Shown: positions 45,684-59,402 of the stretch, piece after piece
How positions within the stretch are numbered: the first letter of the stretch is position 1
Layout: every line of letters starts with the position of its first letter
NCBI GenBank assembly: GCA_008360955.1
Contig: LUCM01000228.1
Location: 225,611-289,610, forward strand
From: Fasciolopsis buskii
Taxonomy: Eukaryota; Platyhelminthes; Trematoda; Plagiorchiida; Fasciolidae
Direction of reading: 5' to 3'
Length of the DNA stretch: 64,000 nucleotides
Program-made: the position numbers and the translations under genes
The notes under the pieces: generated by a model
What the model was told of the DNA's origin: nothing
Seen by the model: the letters and a program-made list of their open reading frames with translations, nothing else
Database searches by the model: none

Positions 45684-48600
45684 CAGTGTACCTTTTGGTG
45701 ATAGACGGTAATTGGTTGTCGTACGGCCATTCCAAATTGCATGATCACGGTTGCCGGCCTACAGTCAGCCCCCAATCCCCCTGGTATAGTGAATTCTAAT
45801 GGGAAATGGAACATGTATTGCCCGCTGCATTTGTGTTTTAGGCGTGCGTGTAAAAGAAGGAAATTTGATCCAAGCTGGGTTTAAAATGCGAACAACCGGC
45901 GGACATACGGAGACCGTCAAAATGTCAGTCTGATTGCATATCAAATAGAAATTAGCTAGAAATGATAACGTGTTCATCCGGACAAATATAATTAAAACAT
46001 GTGTGAATTCATTTCAGTTAGTAATTGAACTGCTCTAGAGTCGGAACATTTTTACATATATGACATTTTCACGTTTCCAAACCGCGAATGCAATGCACTT
46101 TATTTTATCTTATCTATCATTTGGTATTAGATGATACATTTTGGAATTTGTCAATTGGGCAACACTATCATTTCTTACAAGAATCATGGCGCCCGGAAGA
46201 AGACGACGGTGCAGTCATTTTTTTCGTTGGAATGTGCTTTTAGCCTATCACATAGTTATTTAAGCAATACTAGTGACCATTCGCGTGCGTGTGACCAGTT
46301 AAACTCTACGGTTCGATTACGCACTACTTTTAGTCATGCCGATACACAAGTTCACTTTATTTTTACTCACTTTAGTCGATTGATTAACGAATGACATGAG
46401 TACCTAGTGTGAAATTTGGGAATAATTTCTCATCTCTTTGTTCCTCTTGAATGACACTCCTCGAGCTGGGGATACCACTTATAAAGTGCCTCAGTTTTAG
46501 ATTTCGGGTAAGAATAGTAGTATGTAGTACGGATTTTCAGTCAGCTACGCGGCGAAACGTTTAGTGGCATCCGTAGGCAACTTCGATTTTTTGCTGTTAC
46601 GTGATTGTTCGTTCAAAACCAATTGACGGAAGGGTTTGAAGTAACAATCCCAAGTCGCTCAAACAATACTACTCATTAGTATTTCCTTTAGAATAATTTG
46701 AATAGCTTTTCGGATATCATTTTCATATCTGGCAGTTACGAAAAATAATCAATGAGGACAAGTGTTACGGCAGACCCCATTCACGTGAAGTCTCCCATTA
46801 GTCCACCGTGAACCCAGCCGAGGTTATGAATTCCCCTGGTCATTACTGAGCGGCAGAAAATCCAACCAAATTTCCTCTTTTTATAACATGTATTCACTTT
46901 ATGCGCACACCAATAGACGCTTCCAAATACATCATCCTTCCATCGCGAATCTGTCAATGGTTAGGGTAGTGGGTGATTCGTACGCCTCTTTCACTCCCTC
47001 GTTAATAAACCAATGAGTCGATAATGACGTTTCACTCGCCACCATGTGCCAATTAGTCAACAAACGAGTGAAAGCAAACCATTTTCGAAACAAACTCTAG
47101 GTTTTATTTTGTGGTTCGTTTGAGCTACCTTGTGCATAATTTGCACACGGCATTGAAGCATTGGTTCGAAAAAGCGGTAATCTCGAATCTTCTTTGTTCA
47201 CAAGGTAATTATGGTATAAAAATCAATTTACCTACGAATATTTCCTCCACCAAGTAGTTCTGCTATCAAAGACAATGCTTCGTTGAACACCGGTTGCTTT
47301 CAGTTGATGTTACTTTACGGTATGCTTGATTGTCTTGCCGACTGGGAAATGGATTATGCGTGTGGAATCCACTATTTCCATCCTTTTTTTCTCGTTTTCG
47401 TCTGTCCGCGTGAACTTCAACTTCCCGTTCCGCAATTGGGTGACTCTAGGCCCTAGCGTTCAATCACCTCTGGAATCGCCTCCCTCGAACCCTCCGTTTA
47501 GCATTCGTTTCCGCCGTGTCGAATCCTCGGGCTGATTTGAATGTCCAGAATCTCCGTAGTCTTAAAGACAACCACTTTTCACATTTGTGATCACTTTTAT
47601 ATCTAGTTCGCTGTACACTGACTACAATGCTGGACACGGGTTGCCGCCACGGAGCATGAGGTTTGTGCCAACATGTCGTGCGTATGTTTGCTTAGGAGAT
47701 TCGCAGACAGAACTCTGCAATTCTATCGAGTGGTCGCAGTTAAGATTTGATACAGATTTAGGCAGTAAAAACGATTTACTGACCAAGAACCTTTCTTGAA
47801 ATTTTGACATGACCGCAGGAATGAATAAACTAATAGCACAATGTTGGTAACCCATGTTTTACTGGTCATATTGATTGGATTTTATTTGTCGTTCACACAA
47901 TGACTTTGGTTTTTCATAAGCAATTTCGGCAACACGTGTGAAATTTTCCAAAGTTGCTTGTGTTATTGGCTCTGATTAGCGATACACTGTCCGTCTGGTT
48001 TGTTGATGTGACTGATGCAACCCTGGCGTACTTAGTTACTATGTTGAAAAAGTAATGTGCATCTGCCCACTAAATAGTTAAACGCTTCGAAAAAAGACTG
48101 TTTCTTCATGGTAAGATTCCCTTGGGATATCATATTACCTGTCCCGTTTGGTTTCTTATGTTGTTTCAGGTTCGCAGAATTCATCAGCAGACGAGTTCTA
48201 TGTAGTTGAGTGTTACGAGACTTACTTCATCTCGATTAACACAATCACCAGTCGCGACCGGAGGAAAATGATTCTTGTCCTAGCCGAATAATCATCTGTG
48301 TATTATTTATTTCGTGTTTGTTGTTATCTACCGGTTGTTTTGTTGGAGTGGTCTGGTCTGCTTATCCACGATCATCTCAGCAGGCCTTCGCAAGTTTGGA
48401 ATTCTTCGGAATATTTTGATGCCTCCAAAACGATGTCCGCAAAGTCGAGTTGGACCATTCCAAAACGGGAATTAGTTAATAGAGGAAAATTACCCGTTTG
48501 CTTTTGTTACATGCTCCTTGAGTGACAATCACTTGTTGTTGTTGTTGTTCATGTTGACATCTTGAATAGTTCCCGGAAGATGTGCAAAAATTCTCCCTAT

Positions 48601-49667
48601 TCGCGATTAACGAATACGATTGAGTTCGTTGCCACCAATTATCTGTCTCGTTGCGATAGATACAAGCATTTTGTGCCATATACTTTTTACCAAGTGTTAT
48701 TTTCTTTTCCACATCCAGTTGCACCGATTCTATAGCATTTTTTGCACGAATTCAGAATTATGTCAAAATTATTCAGACTTAAGTTTAAATGAATATTCGT
48801 AAATCTGTGCGAACAAATCCCCCTGTCACGATAATGAAAGCGTACACCTGTTTGCAGAATATCGATCAATGTACAGGTAGTCACCTGACTTAATTTCCTC
48901 ACAAACGTCTCCGTAAGACACGACATCATCATCATCATCATCGTCCAACGTTAAACAGCAAGGCAAGACCCACTGATCGCTGCTCTTACCCACTCATACA
49001 GATGACTTTTCAGCCGTGCACGGTCGAGTTACCAATAAATTGATTGGATAGCAAGTCCGAGCAGTATTCTACATGGAGCCAAATAGTTGGAACACAGTTC
49101 CAAAACAATGTGGGTAGCGTTTGGCGTCATACCCGAACAGGGTGGGACTAGGCTTATTTCTCCATGTACATTTCAAGCCAACAACCGTTTCTACGGCTCA
49201 TTCGATTTATGCAACTTGGAAACCATATATTTATTTGACTTCATGCAGAAATGAAATTCAAATTAGATTACCACACAATAGAATTTCATTTGACTTCCCC
49301 AATGTAATTTGCTAACAATTTAGGTCGCGTCTATTACCGCGTCGAAGCACGCACTGGACAACACATGTGTGTGACCTTCTCTTCAGTGCAGTCGGCGGTC
49401 TAGGAATTGGTTGTCTACCGACATTCTGACCAAACTGTTCTGCTACATTTTTAATTCGATCGATTTCCAAACAGTTGTTTTGCTATCTCATTACATCCGA
49501 GTTTGGGAGGATAATAGTGTTTTTACTTCTAATCTGACTGTTACGGAAAGGCTTCTCCAGGCTACAGACGACGATTAGCACTTGTCATACAATGTTTATA
49601 GGCAGAAAATTGAAGGAAACCGTAGTTTATTTTTCATTCCTTTGGCGAATGTTCTGCCCGGTAAACC
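45684..49667. other. Anonymous sequence with short trinucleotide repeats
   Basis: About 4 kb with no recognised gene. It holds (TTG)5 at 48534-48549 and (CAT)n at 48923-48942. A Pro/Ser-rich frame at 47326-47535 is unrecognised. Confidence 0.5.
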
Positions 49668-49822
49668 ACGGTGGTCAAACGGATTGGGTAGTGACGTTTG
49701 GACGTGACGGTCACGGGCCGCGATTCAACTTCCCCACTCGACAACGCCTCTGTTGGCGGACACTCCCTTCCTGACGAACAACATTACTCTACTATTTCAT
49801 TGATAAAGAAAGTGAAATTAAA
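49668..49822 (+). mobile_element. tRNA-derived SINE, moderately diverged
   Basis: Forward copy: GGTGGTCAAACGGATTGGGT (A box), GTTTGGACGTGACGGTCACG, a damaged B box (GGGCCGCGATTC) with a deletion into CAACTTCCCCACTCG, ACTCCCTTCCTGACG, and the tail TTCATTGATAAAGAAAGTGA. Confidence 0.8.
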
Positions 49823-50339
49823 CTAGTCATATTTGTTGTCTGCATGAGGCATTAAAACCTCGGGTATTTTGTTTGACTGAATCATGTCCAGTGGAGAAAA
49901 TGACCGCATTTAGTGAAAGCTTCCTTAGTTACATTGGTTCTTTTGGGTCTCATTAGAATTATGCAAACTATCAAACTGAACATTTTCGAAGTACCACGTG
50001 TATCTCCGGCTCCGACCACCGGTGAACAACTTGTAGTGCATTTTATACCGGCCAAGAAAATAATGACACTGTTATCCGAAAAAACGTAGTCACTCAAAAC
50101 ACGTAAATCAAAAACAAAAATGAAACACATTAAGCATAGGTCTGACATTGAAAGATTTCGAAATTGTACAAGTGGCGCGAATGTAAAATTTCACCTACCT
50201 CGATTGGAATCGAGACCACGCATGAACCTACCGACGCACGGTTAACACGAATCCTGTTCCACGTGACCCCAGGGGTCACGCCCCAGTGCATCCGGACAAA
50301 TCACAGGGATCATTAACCATGTGAACATTCGATAGTCAC

Positions 50340-50518
50340 CATCGGCTGTGCTCAAACGGTCCGCATCTTGTGGAACCAAAATGAAAGTCACGTGCACGAA
50401 TCGTTCCACCCTTAAGTCTCTTCCCGCACTTGTCAGCCTTTTGTTGGCCGTGATCTCTTCTTGGAAGTGATATGCGTTGCTGTCTCAGAGCAGTGAAAGA
50501 AATAGATTATGGAAAAGA
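50340..50518 (+). mobile_element. tRNA-derived SINE, strongly diverged
   Basis: The family order is visible through many changes: TCGGCTGTGCTCAAACGGTC, AAAGTCACGTGCACGAATCG (B-box relic), CCCGCACTTGTCAGCCTTTT, GTTGGCCGTGATCTCTTCTT, GGAAGTGATATGCGTTGCTG and GTGAAAGAAATAG. It lies 500 bp after the previous copy in the same orientation. Confidence 0.65.
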
Positions 50519-52438
50519 AAAAGAAAACGTTTCTACGAGAGCAGAAGTTTTCAAAGTATACGCTAGAATCTACCAATGAAAACCCACACCGAGTTTGAAC
50601 TACTTTCACAATTTAATCATTTTGACATACACTGATAGCCAGGCAATTTTTTTCTCCAAAAGTTATTCGTTATTTTTTATATCGGTCAAGCACAACTTCG
50701 TTTTTGATTCCCCAAGCGAGCCTGGGATTCGTTGTGATCACCTATTTATCCTTCTGTTGTTAGAAACGACCGAAACGTTACCTCTTGTAGCTAGCATTTT
50801 TCCCCTTATCCGGGATAGTCATGCGCTCTCGGAGACGTTCGTCCTTAGAATCAACGGTTTTCTATGGTAGAAAAAATTGTTTCTTCGCATAAAGACGATA
50901 GACCTGCTGATATTCTGTGCGACTTACATAGGGGGTCAATGAGTTTTCATCGAAACATTTCTAACTGAAACACAAAAGAAGAAAGTTTGTGTGGATGGAA
51001 ACTAGGTCACGGGGGCACGGTGTGTAGCGCAATGGGTCTGAGTTTACGCATTGCTGAGTTCATCCTAGCTTAGTTTGGTTTCCTTAGTGAGAAGAGAAAA
51101 ATACGGTGTTCGCTTAATAATTCATTGAGCATAGCAATTGGACAATTGACTGCATGACTTTCGTGCTCACGAGGCTTTCACGTTGGATCGTGCGATTGTT
51201 TCCGTGTGAACTCGTTTTTGCCAAATCATTCATGGTCAAATATTCACGGGCTCAGAGCGGACATTTTTCGGACAATCTAATCTAAATTTATCTCAGATAG
51301 ACATAAGTTCCTCTGTTTCTTAGCTCTCACTGACTCGCTTGCGGGAATCCAGAGCGTCAGGGTTTTACTCTAAGACTATATTTTTGCTAAGAAATGATGT
51401 CCCTTATAAAGCCTTGGTCTCAAGATTCAAACAAATTTCGTGGTCTTTGTTTAAACGCGCCTGAATGGACACGGACGGGTTGCTGGCCGCCACCTTGATT
51501 CTGAAGATATGACTTCTACATTTAAATTACTTTCGTGATTTTGCATTTGTATGTGATAGGGTTTTATGGGTTTATATTCTCACTTTTCAACGAATAAACA
51601 CTGTTTCAATGCTGCCGAATAGAACACTCCTGCTAGACGGAAGAAAAATCACTTGAATGCATCGGATAGGTGACGGAGAAACCTATCTGAGTGCAGTGGA
51701 TCCATGTTGTCAAAGTGTAACACCGGGACAAACATAGAGCAAAAGTCTGTCTGACTGTTATTTCCCTACGAATAGTGGAATAGACCTCACTGAGTGTTTT
51801 TGAAGACTAGCACACACGGGATTTCGCAGTATTACTTCGACAGACCGGGACATGTTAGGGTGAACAGCTTGGGTGGAATTTGTGAAGATGCCGATAAACA
51901 TATTTGAGCTAGATACGTTGCCGAGTTCTAAACTGAAGTAATCTACGAACATGAGACGAAAGCCTCGGTAGCTCAACCACACGCAGCTGGGTATCCAAAG
52001 ATGAGCGCAGGGTGTTTTTCTTGGTGAACTCTGAACTTTTATGAGAAGGAACTCCAAAAAATAAGGCTGTCGTATGCCAACCGGGAGAGAAGTTAATGTG
52101 CACTCAGAACACTTGAATGAGCTTGATCGAAGACCAGAGTAGGCGGGAGGCAGTACAACATTTGACCGTTTTTTAACCTGTTAAAATCAGCACCCCTGCA
52201 GACGGATTTTCGGTTAAGTGTCATTAAGATAACCAATTTAACAGATGCCTCATCAAATGCCTGCTGCACTCCACCGTGACAACAGTTCGGATCTCATCCA
52301 GTTCCATTTCTCTGAATCAAAGTACAAAGGGCGTAAGCGGTGTAAAGTGGAATCATTCGTCAAGTTGTTTGTGGCCTGCAGCGGCTCGATTGATTGGTTT
52401 CGGTCAAACAACATATTCTCAAGTTTCACTTTTTGCAG
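50519..52438. other. Anonymous sequence
   Basis: No gene recognised. The 99-codon minus-strand frame 51758-52057 overlaps a second minus-strand frame and shows no motif. Confidence 0.5.
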
Positions 52439-52505
52439 GGTAAAATGAACGAAAGTGGATGGCCCGTGAACTTGCAGTTTGCGTTTTGGGAGCCACTGGG
52501 GAAAG
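52439..52505 (+). CDS. Candidate small internal exon, product unknown
   Basis: A 67-bp segment lies between a good acceptor (AAGTTTCACTTTTTGCAG) and donor (GGGGAAAG followed by GTAACT). Only one frame is open: it starts in phase 0, ends in phase 1, and encodes a peptide containing GWPVNLQFAFWEPLG. The aromatic-rich stretch is unlike the local background. Too short to assign. Confidence 0.25.
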
Positions 52506-52584
52506 GTAACTCTGTGCATCGCCTAAAGCCGCAACCTATTGTCCCAACGTCGAACGGCCAAGCCAAGTATACATATATATACTT

Positions 52585-52632
52585 TGTGTGTACGTGGGCG
52601 TGTGTGTGTGTGTTTGTATGTGTGCGTGTGTT
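52585..52632. repeat. GT-rich microsatellite
   Basis: GT units with GTAC, GGCG and TTTG interruptions. Confidence 0.8.
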
Positions 52633-54258
52633 CGTAAATTATTTGAGCCACAGACTTGCTGATTAATGTTCATTTAGAACACGGATGCATTGACACATAT
52701 ACGGTAACATCGTATGAAAGCAAATATTTGGTGACAGCTACTTGTGGTCTATTTGTTCGCTTTCTTAATCCATGTTCTCATGAGTGCATTGCCAGCCCAA
52801 AAACAAATCGGGTTTTAATGTGAACACAAAGGAATTCGAGATTTTACCCAGTTAGCAGGGTAACGTATTACGATGTGAAGTCTATTGGCAACACAAACTG
52901 GACGAGGAAAATTCTCGGTCATCATGAAAATGCCATTGGTTTTTCGGTTTCGTAGACCGAAAATCTTCTTTGCCTCATCCTAGTAAATTCCTAGTATTTC
53001 GATGGACAACATGGACGTATGGAGGACGGAGGGGATAAAAACTGAGTCATAAAAGTGGATTCGCTGCAGAATACCGAAAAACAAGCTGATCTCTGGGAGG
53101 TAAACATTCATTCGATTATCAGGTCGTGCATTTCGTAGGTTTGTTTTCAACACAACTTTCTATTTCACGTAATACGTATTCGAGGTTATATCACTACGAT
53201 TTTTGATCGAACTGTTAGCTCACCCCAAAAACACTCTGAAATGAGTTGATGTGAGAAGTTGGTATCTGAGATCCTGTCTGAAAATAAGCCATCCAAAATC
53301 TTATTGTGCCAGGTGTAATCAAGCGAGCTGATCGATCGCATTACAAATGTCCACTAGTTGACAATGCATATCGTGGTATCCATGTGTAGGCCACTAATCG
53401 TAAAATGTCCTGCTTAAACCACACTCCCTAATCCGCTCATGGCCAAACTTTCAAGCTGCTTCGTTCAAGCTGTGTGGTGTTCATTTCGATCGAATTTCGT
53501 CGGTGGTTTTTGACCGCATCTAGTTTTACCACCCAACGTCATTAATCTTCACTTTCTTCAGTAAGACAGATAAGATAAAAAAACAAAAATGAGTCCATAT
53601 CTATCGACTGGAGGCCTGATCGAACGTCAACCTAGAGTGTTTTTATCAGTGCAATGAAATGCTGTTCACAAGAAACCTTCCAATCATTTGTTGCAAACCG
53701 GCAAACTGATAGGTTTATTTAGCCCACAAAAGCATGGTAGCCAATTTTTAGTTCGCATTTTCACCCCGCGGACGTAGTTCATTTCAAAGCCTCCATTTCA
53801 ACACAAACAGAAAGGGGCCGGTAAATTTGATGCCTGTATTTGTAGTTTGAAGGAGTGCCGTAGTGCACCTAACTTGCTAGCTTCAGAGATCGTGGTCTGA
53901 ACGCAGGATGTTCCTTCTTACGGAGTTCTGATCTGTTAGTTTGACATTTAGATCATAGTCCACTGGCAAGTGTGACAGTTTCTCGAAGAGTGGTACTTTT
54001 TGCTACAATTCGGTCAAAAGACGTAATGAATTTAATCAAACTGTGCATTCGGATGAAGACCGAATATCTGCAAAAGACTAAGGAAACAGGAAATGAAAAA
54101 TGATAGTCATGATTTATAACTCGGAGGTGAATCTGAACTCCTCTTATTGGTACATTTCTAGAACTGCACCAACGACCACTTGTATACTCAAAGTGGAAAC
54201 AACACCACACGACAAAGGAAGTCAAGCCTCCCAAACTAAACTTGAATTTTTATTGCAG
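52633..54258. other. Anonymous sequence
   Basis: No feature recognised in 1.6 kb. Confidence 0.5.
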
Positions 54259-54411
54259 AAATGTCACACCAATAAAGGTCAGATACAAAATCAAACATTC
54301 AGTTTCTACTTAAAGGTCGTTCACGAGATCCAAAATCGATTTTATGAACAGATTGGAAAATACCGAACATCATTATCATCTGTTCATGCAGTGATGATGA
54401 CATCACAATAG
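54259..54411 (+). CDS. Candidate 3' terminal exon, product unknown
   Basis: The acceptor (AACTTGAATTTTTATTGCAG) is followed by 50 open codons and a TAG. The frame is also open upstream to 54100. The peptide (including FYLKVVHEIQNRFYEQIG) looks amphipathic and helical. No domain recognised. Confidence 0.22.
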   Translation, partial: KCHTNKGQIQNQTFSFYLKVVHEIQNRFYEQIGKYRTSLSSVHAVMMTSQ

Positions 54412-56619
54412 GCGTTGACAACAAATTTGACATCAACTTCAAATATCAAAACCTAAAAACTAAATATTATCGATTAGATGGGCGTTTCAGGTTCGATGAA
54501 ATTAACTTGTATACTCTAACCCCCAAAACGTGTGTCTCAGAATTCACAAGAGAATTAACTATCAGTTAACTCAACACTTTTCCCATTCGCAGCCGGCTTT
54601 TTCTTAACACACTACAATTGGCTCGTGGATCAGGAAATCCGGATTTTTAGGGCATCACGTGACTGAAACGGGGATACGCGCGACGCATCCCGTGACCTTT
54701 AACAAGGCACATCACACGGTCTAAATCATGTCCACATTTTACACGTGCATACTTAGTGAGTACTCATCGAAGAGGGGAAAGTAGATTAGTGAATTCATGT
54801 TTACTAGCACAGACTTTCATGAATCCGGTAAATCCAATTTGCACTCACATTTTTCCAGATTGATGTCAGCGAGAAATATTTTTCCCTATTTTTGTTGAAC
54901 GGTAAACATCCCTATTCAGACAGAAATTTTACTCTTTTGATTAATTTTACAGACCCAGGACCATCTTCTGAAAATGGACAACGATAAAAGTTGCCCAGCT
55001 ATGAGGACAGATACGAAGGCTCAAAATCAGAGATGACTGTAGAGTGGTTAACAGTAGACGGGAGTGACGTGACTAGCGGGGGCTTTGGGCGGGCCACTGA
55101 CTGTAGACTTGAAAATGTCAGCCGACTGACTGATACAACTACCGCGATACCAGAGGCTGTTAGACCAGCATATTTCGGATTTCGCTAGCTTTCATGTGCG
55201 GCAGGTCAGCACACGGGTACAGGGTAGGTAGAACAAGTAAGCTCATGTAACCGTGTCAATTCTGAATCGCTTTTGCGCACCGGGTTCTCAAATTCGTCGG
55301 TGTGAAAAACAAAACCATATTTTTAAAATGGAAAGGAACATTTAAGGACAAACTTTCAACCAAAGACAGCCGGAAAAAGACAGATTCGAAAATTGGAGCA
55401 GAAACAAAAAACAACATTACAAAAGTCAGTAAAGTTTTACCAAGAACGATTCTGGTACACGCAGCCCGGTCAAGCGCAAAATCAGCATCGTGGATCAACC
55501 GTCAGTCCGACGGAGATGAGAACGACGTGTAGGCTAAGAAAGTGAGACAGAACACAGTAAGTTGTTTTCGAACTCAAAGTTCGAAAGAGCGTGCATTCTA
55601 AATTGGCTCATTCAAACAAACCAAAGTGGGCGAAAATCGTGGCCACTCTGATCTAACGAGCAAACCACGGAGCGTCGAACAAGGTTGAATGGTTAACTTT
55701 ATCGACCAATGGTGCCGTGTACTTGCGAATTCTTAATATTCACGACCACAATGACAGCCAAACAAACAGGTCACTAGTAAAAGGGTTGGTGCACCCATGC
55801 ATGTGTAAGTGGTTCAGATTATGGCCGCGTGGTACTGTCGCATGATGGGTCGCGAATACGCACGACCACCATAAGAAGACCTACCACAAAATCCCACATT
55901 TTCAGTGTAAAATGACACAGTTTTCCAAATGGTTTCCGCACTGAGGAGAATGTTCTATACAACGACTGGTGGCACGCTTCAAGTGACCCCGTTTTCTGCT
56001 GCTCAGTACGTATCAGCGCTATAGACGCCTTCTTGTACTCAACTCATTCACTTCGCTTCGCTATTTTCCTCATTTTGGGATTCATAAATTTCAATTCTAT
56101 TTTTGAAAAAAACATTAGTTTTAAGGATTGCAGGGGATGTACCGAAGCAAACATGAATGAACCTGTAACATTAGTGTTGGTGACTAATCACCTCGTGCGA
56201 GACCAAATTTAAGTCGGATTTCAACAGTTGCACATGGTTCACCTATTTTCAGACATCCAATTCCTTTTCGATCACACCATATGGCAAGCATTTTGTCTAG
56301 TTGCAAAGATTTTGATAAGTTTGCACTTATGAAGCGTCGACGCGATTCAACCACTGCTGTAAGTCTTTGGATACGTCAACTGCGTAGAGGTCTCCTGAGA
56401 ATGGAAAAGCGAATGAAGTGCCATCGATCCTACGAAAAATATCGATTATTTCTGAATATCACTCTACTCTCTGTTTTGAGGCTGGGTGTTGGTTTCAGGA
56501 TATTCATTTGATTACGTTTGTTTTATCGGACTTTAGACGCACACTTTTCCGCTTAAGCCTCAATTTCAAGAGTCTTCTCTTTCGAAACGTGTATATCACG
56601 CGACAGTACCCATTGTGGT
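54412..56619. other. Anonymous sequence with weak coding hints
   Basis: A strong acceptor (CTCTTTTGATTAATTTTACAG, ending about 54953) opens onto two short frames, and a 65-codon frame 54991-55188 lies in one of them after an in-frame TAA. A Lys/Ser-rich frame at 55302-55532 has an antisense counterpart. None is firm enough to call. Confidence 0.45.
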
Positions 56620-56782
56620 TTCTACCTCTTACCTTTTACTTCCTTTTTATTAATGAAACAACAATGTACATCATTTCCCAGGAAGGGGGCCGCGGCCACC
56701 GGAGGGCTCCCAAGTGGGGAAGTTGACCGGCAGTTGGGGGTTCGAACCCGCGACTTTATCCGTTTGGCCACCGTCGGTCGTT
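56620..56782 (-). mobile_element. tRNA-derived SINE, head internally deleted
   Basis: Reverse copy with a clean tail (TTACTTCCTTTTTATTAATG), body (GGAAGGGGGCCGCGGCCACC, CCAAGTGGGGAAGTTGACCG) and B box (GGTTCGAACCCGCGAC). The stretch between B and A boxes is shortened: GCGACTTTATCCGTTTGG joins directly. Body sequence is very close to the 58180 copy, suggesting fairly recent insertion. Confidence 0.88.
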
Positions 56783-58179
56783 ATGATGAACGGTATGGCT
56801 AGGAAAGAATTTGAGAAAGGACAGATTCAGTCAGCACAGATATTCTCCTAACCAATTCAACTTGCTAGCTACTTCTTTTTACATTTTTGCGCAAACAAAA
56901 CGAGTTCAGTTTGATTGCCCTCATTAGTGTCAATTGTCATGTAATATCGATCCCCAGACATCCGGTCCACGTGCAAATCATCACCAACACACCAGGCCTG
57001 CAAACATTGACACACCTTACTAAATTGTGATAACAACGAAGCCTCTGGTGGGATTAGCCGGTGTCATTTTCAAGTCACGTGCTTGGTCGCAACAGACGGT
57101 CATTCCTATTGCCCAGCTGAAAGCAGTTTTGCGGTTAAGTTGATAAACTAGAATATTTCTAAAATCAGACGCCCGGGGATTTTTACTTATTCCTTGAGAT
57201 AAACATTTTCAAACCTGAGTAATTGACTGGCCTGACAGCGTGTCTTAGCAGCAAAGGGAGGGTGAGAAAGTTCAGAAATCGTGATGATGGTGTTCGACCT
57301 CATACACGAAGAACAAGTTTATGCGAATAGGGGGGTTGTAAGTCGGAGTCAGTCAGTTTCGTTTATGGAGTTTTCAAGTTTCAACCCACTTACGTATTGG
57401 AGCGAAATCGTGCCAAACAACGGGATGGAAGAAGTGATAAAATTTCCTTAACGATCCTCAATGATTCTGCTATCCCGGACACTTTGATGAACATAAAAGG
57501 AACAGAGCAAAAGACGGAATACCTAATAGGGTGGATTTAATTCTCACTCAAAAGCAAGCAAAATAAATAAATATACGGTGTATAAAACAATTATCAATTA
57601 ACTTTAACGAAGAAAATTAATCGTGTTTATATTCAATTATGATTTTATCAGAGTTTGTGTACATGTTGAGTTTGTTTATCAATTTTTCGGGTGGTTTTTA
57701 GAATTTTTTATTGGCTGATCGATGATAACCTTTGGAAAGAGAACATGGTATCAGTTTTTTGGTTTTTTGTCGTAAGCAATGTAGAGTGGAGATCAAACAC
57801 TTAACGAAAACTGTTCACAAATCCCCGTGTTACTTCATATATGGACCATTCATCCGTGCACACTCCAAGTGTTTTGAAGTAAATTCTGGTGCGGAAACAA
57901 ATATTGGAGTTTACTTGTAAGGATACGATTGAACGGAAAGGTGCTGGACACGTACACCTGATGATCAGCAACGGTCGTGAAATCAGTTGTGTGCTTTTAG
58001 GCAAATATTGTTCTGTGATCAATATGCGATATTTCATTCCAAAATTCTGACCAGTTAACACAGAATGATTTCAAATTGGATTCATTCAATGTTTTCGTGT
58101 GCCCTTGGTTGTTTTAAAACGACAACCAAAACAATCCCATTTCCTCCGATGGTGATGCACCCATATCACATCTGCCCTA
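56783..58179. other. Anonymous sequence
   Basis: No feature recognised; AT-rich around 57540-57720. Confidence 0.5.
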
Positions 58180-58380
58180 TGGCCGGTGATGGCCAGACGG
58201 ATAAGGTCGTGGCGTGTGGACGTGAAGGTCGCGGGTTCGAACCCCCTAACGGCCGGTCAACTTCCCCACTTGGCAGCCCTCTATTGGCCGCGGCCCCCTT
58301 CCTGGAAAATGATGTTGAGCCAATGTAATGATGTACGTTGTTGGTTCATTAACAAAGGAGGTAAAAGATGAGAGATAAGG
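58180..58380 (+). mobile_element. tRNA-derived SINE, near full length
   Basis: Forward copy: GGCCGGTGATGGCCAGACGG, ATAAGGTCGTGGCGTGTGG, B box GGGTTCGAACCCC, CGGTCAACTTCCCCACTTGG, GGCCGCGGCCCCCTTCCTGG, then a roughly 18-base insertion or partial duplication (GATGTTGAGCCAATGTAAT, then GATGTACGTT) before the tail. Two open frames across it are artefacts. Confidence 0.9.
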
Positions 58381-59402
58381 GATATGGTGAATAGTTCCTC
58401 TGATTTATCACGAAAAAGTCGTTCTGTAATTCTTGTCAGCTGGGACGTTATCAGCGGTCCAGATTCATCGTCCGAACAGCAGATGTGCTCACCATTTAAC
58501 TGTGGGTGCAGAAGAATTCACCAACAAACAATGAGTGCAACAGATGAATTTTAACAACTCATCAAATTTGGACCGAACAGATAATGTTGTAATTGAGTAA
58601 CAATCGACAGTGCCTTTGTTAGCTCCGTCCTATGGGTTCAATTAAGATAGAAAAGCTTTAATACAAATACAGTGAAAGCGGAATATGCATCCGTGACAAC
58701 TGGTGATCACATTTTTGATGAGAAAAGCATGCAAACTTTAACATATTTTGAATTAGTGGACTGTATATAACAAACCGAGAAAGCAGCATTTTTGACAAAA
58801 CCTTATATGCAGTTTACACTTCCATAGAAGGAAGCTAGAATAGTACTGAAGTAAACCCGAGCAAAGTTCATTCCAAGGTAACGGTGACTGTAGGGGGTGA
58901 TAAAGCCGTTAAGTAAATAGAACTGGGTCGATAACCATGGTCATCTATCTAATAGACCGGAGCTGTAAAGTTTTATTTTCTTTTGGCTACAAGTTTACAG
59001 TAACAACGATTTTGTCACTGTTTGGTACAGTCTGCGAGAGTATACATCCCCCCTGGCTGGTGCTTGGACTAAGAATTGCCAGAAAAAGCAAGAAAATTCG
59101 AAGAAATGCTTCTAGCTGCGTTCTGAAAGTCGGAAAATAAACGTCACAACCGAAAATCAACGTAGCCCGAAGTAGGTATTGACGGATATCAGATCACTAG
59201 TATTCCCATCAGTGAACAATCGTTCAAAAGATATCAAGAAGGATGGGCTTGGGGACGAACTGACAGTCGTAAAACTGATGCAGATTATCTGTCCATCTTA
59301 ATCCAATAGTTGCCGCAGTCTTCCCGGGGGATCTTATACGCTTCTTTAGCAGTGCGACAATAAGAATGGTCCAAGTAGAAAAATCTACCGGCATCACTTC
59401 AG
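58381..59402. other. Anonymous sequence
   Basis: No feature recognised. Confidence 0.5.

Noticed and set aside
51758..52103. Possible retroelement coding on the minus strand
   Set aside because: Translations of both frames lack any reverse transcriptase, integrase or nuclease motif.
57950..57990. CTGATGA followed by GAAA as another hammerhead
   Set aside because: Helices I and II cannot form around the boxes. Other CTGATGA occurrences (for example the minus strand near 16816 and 48182) also fail.
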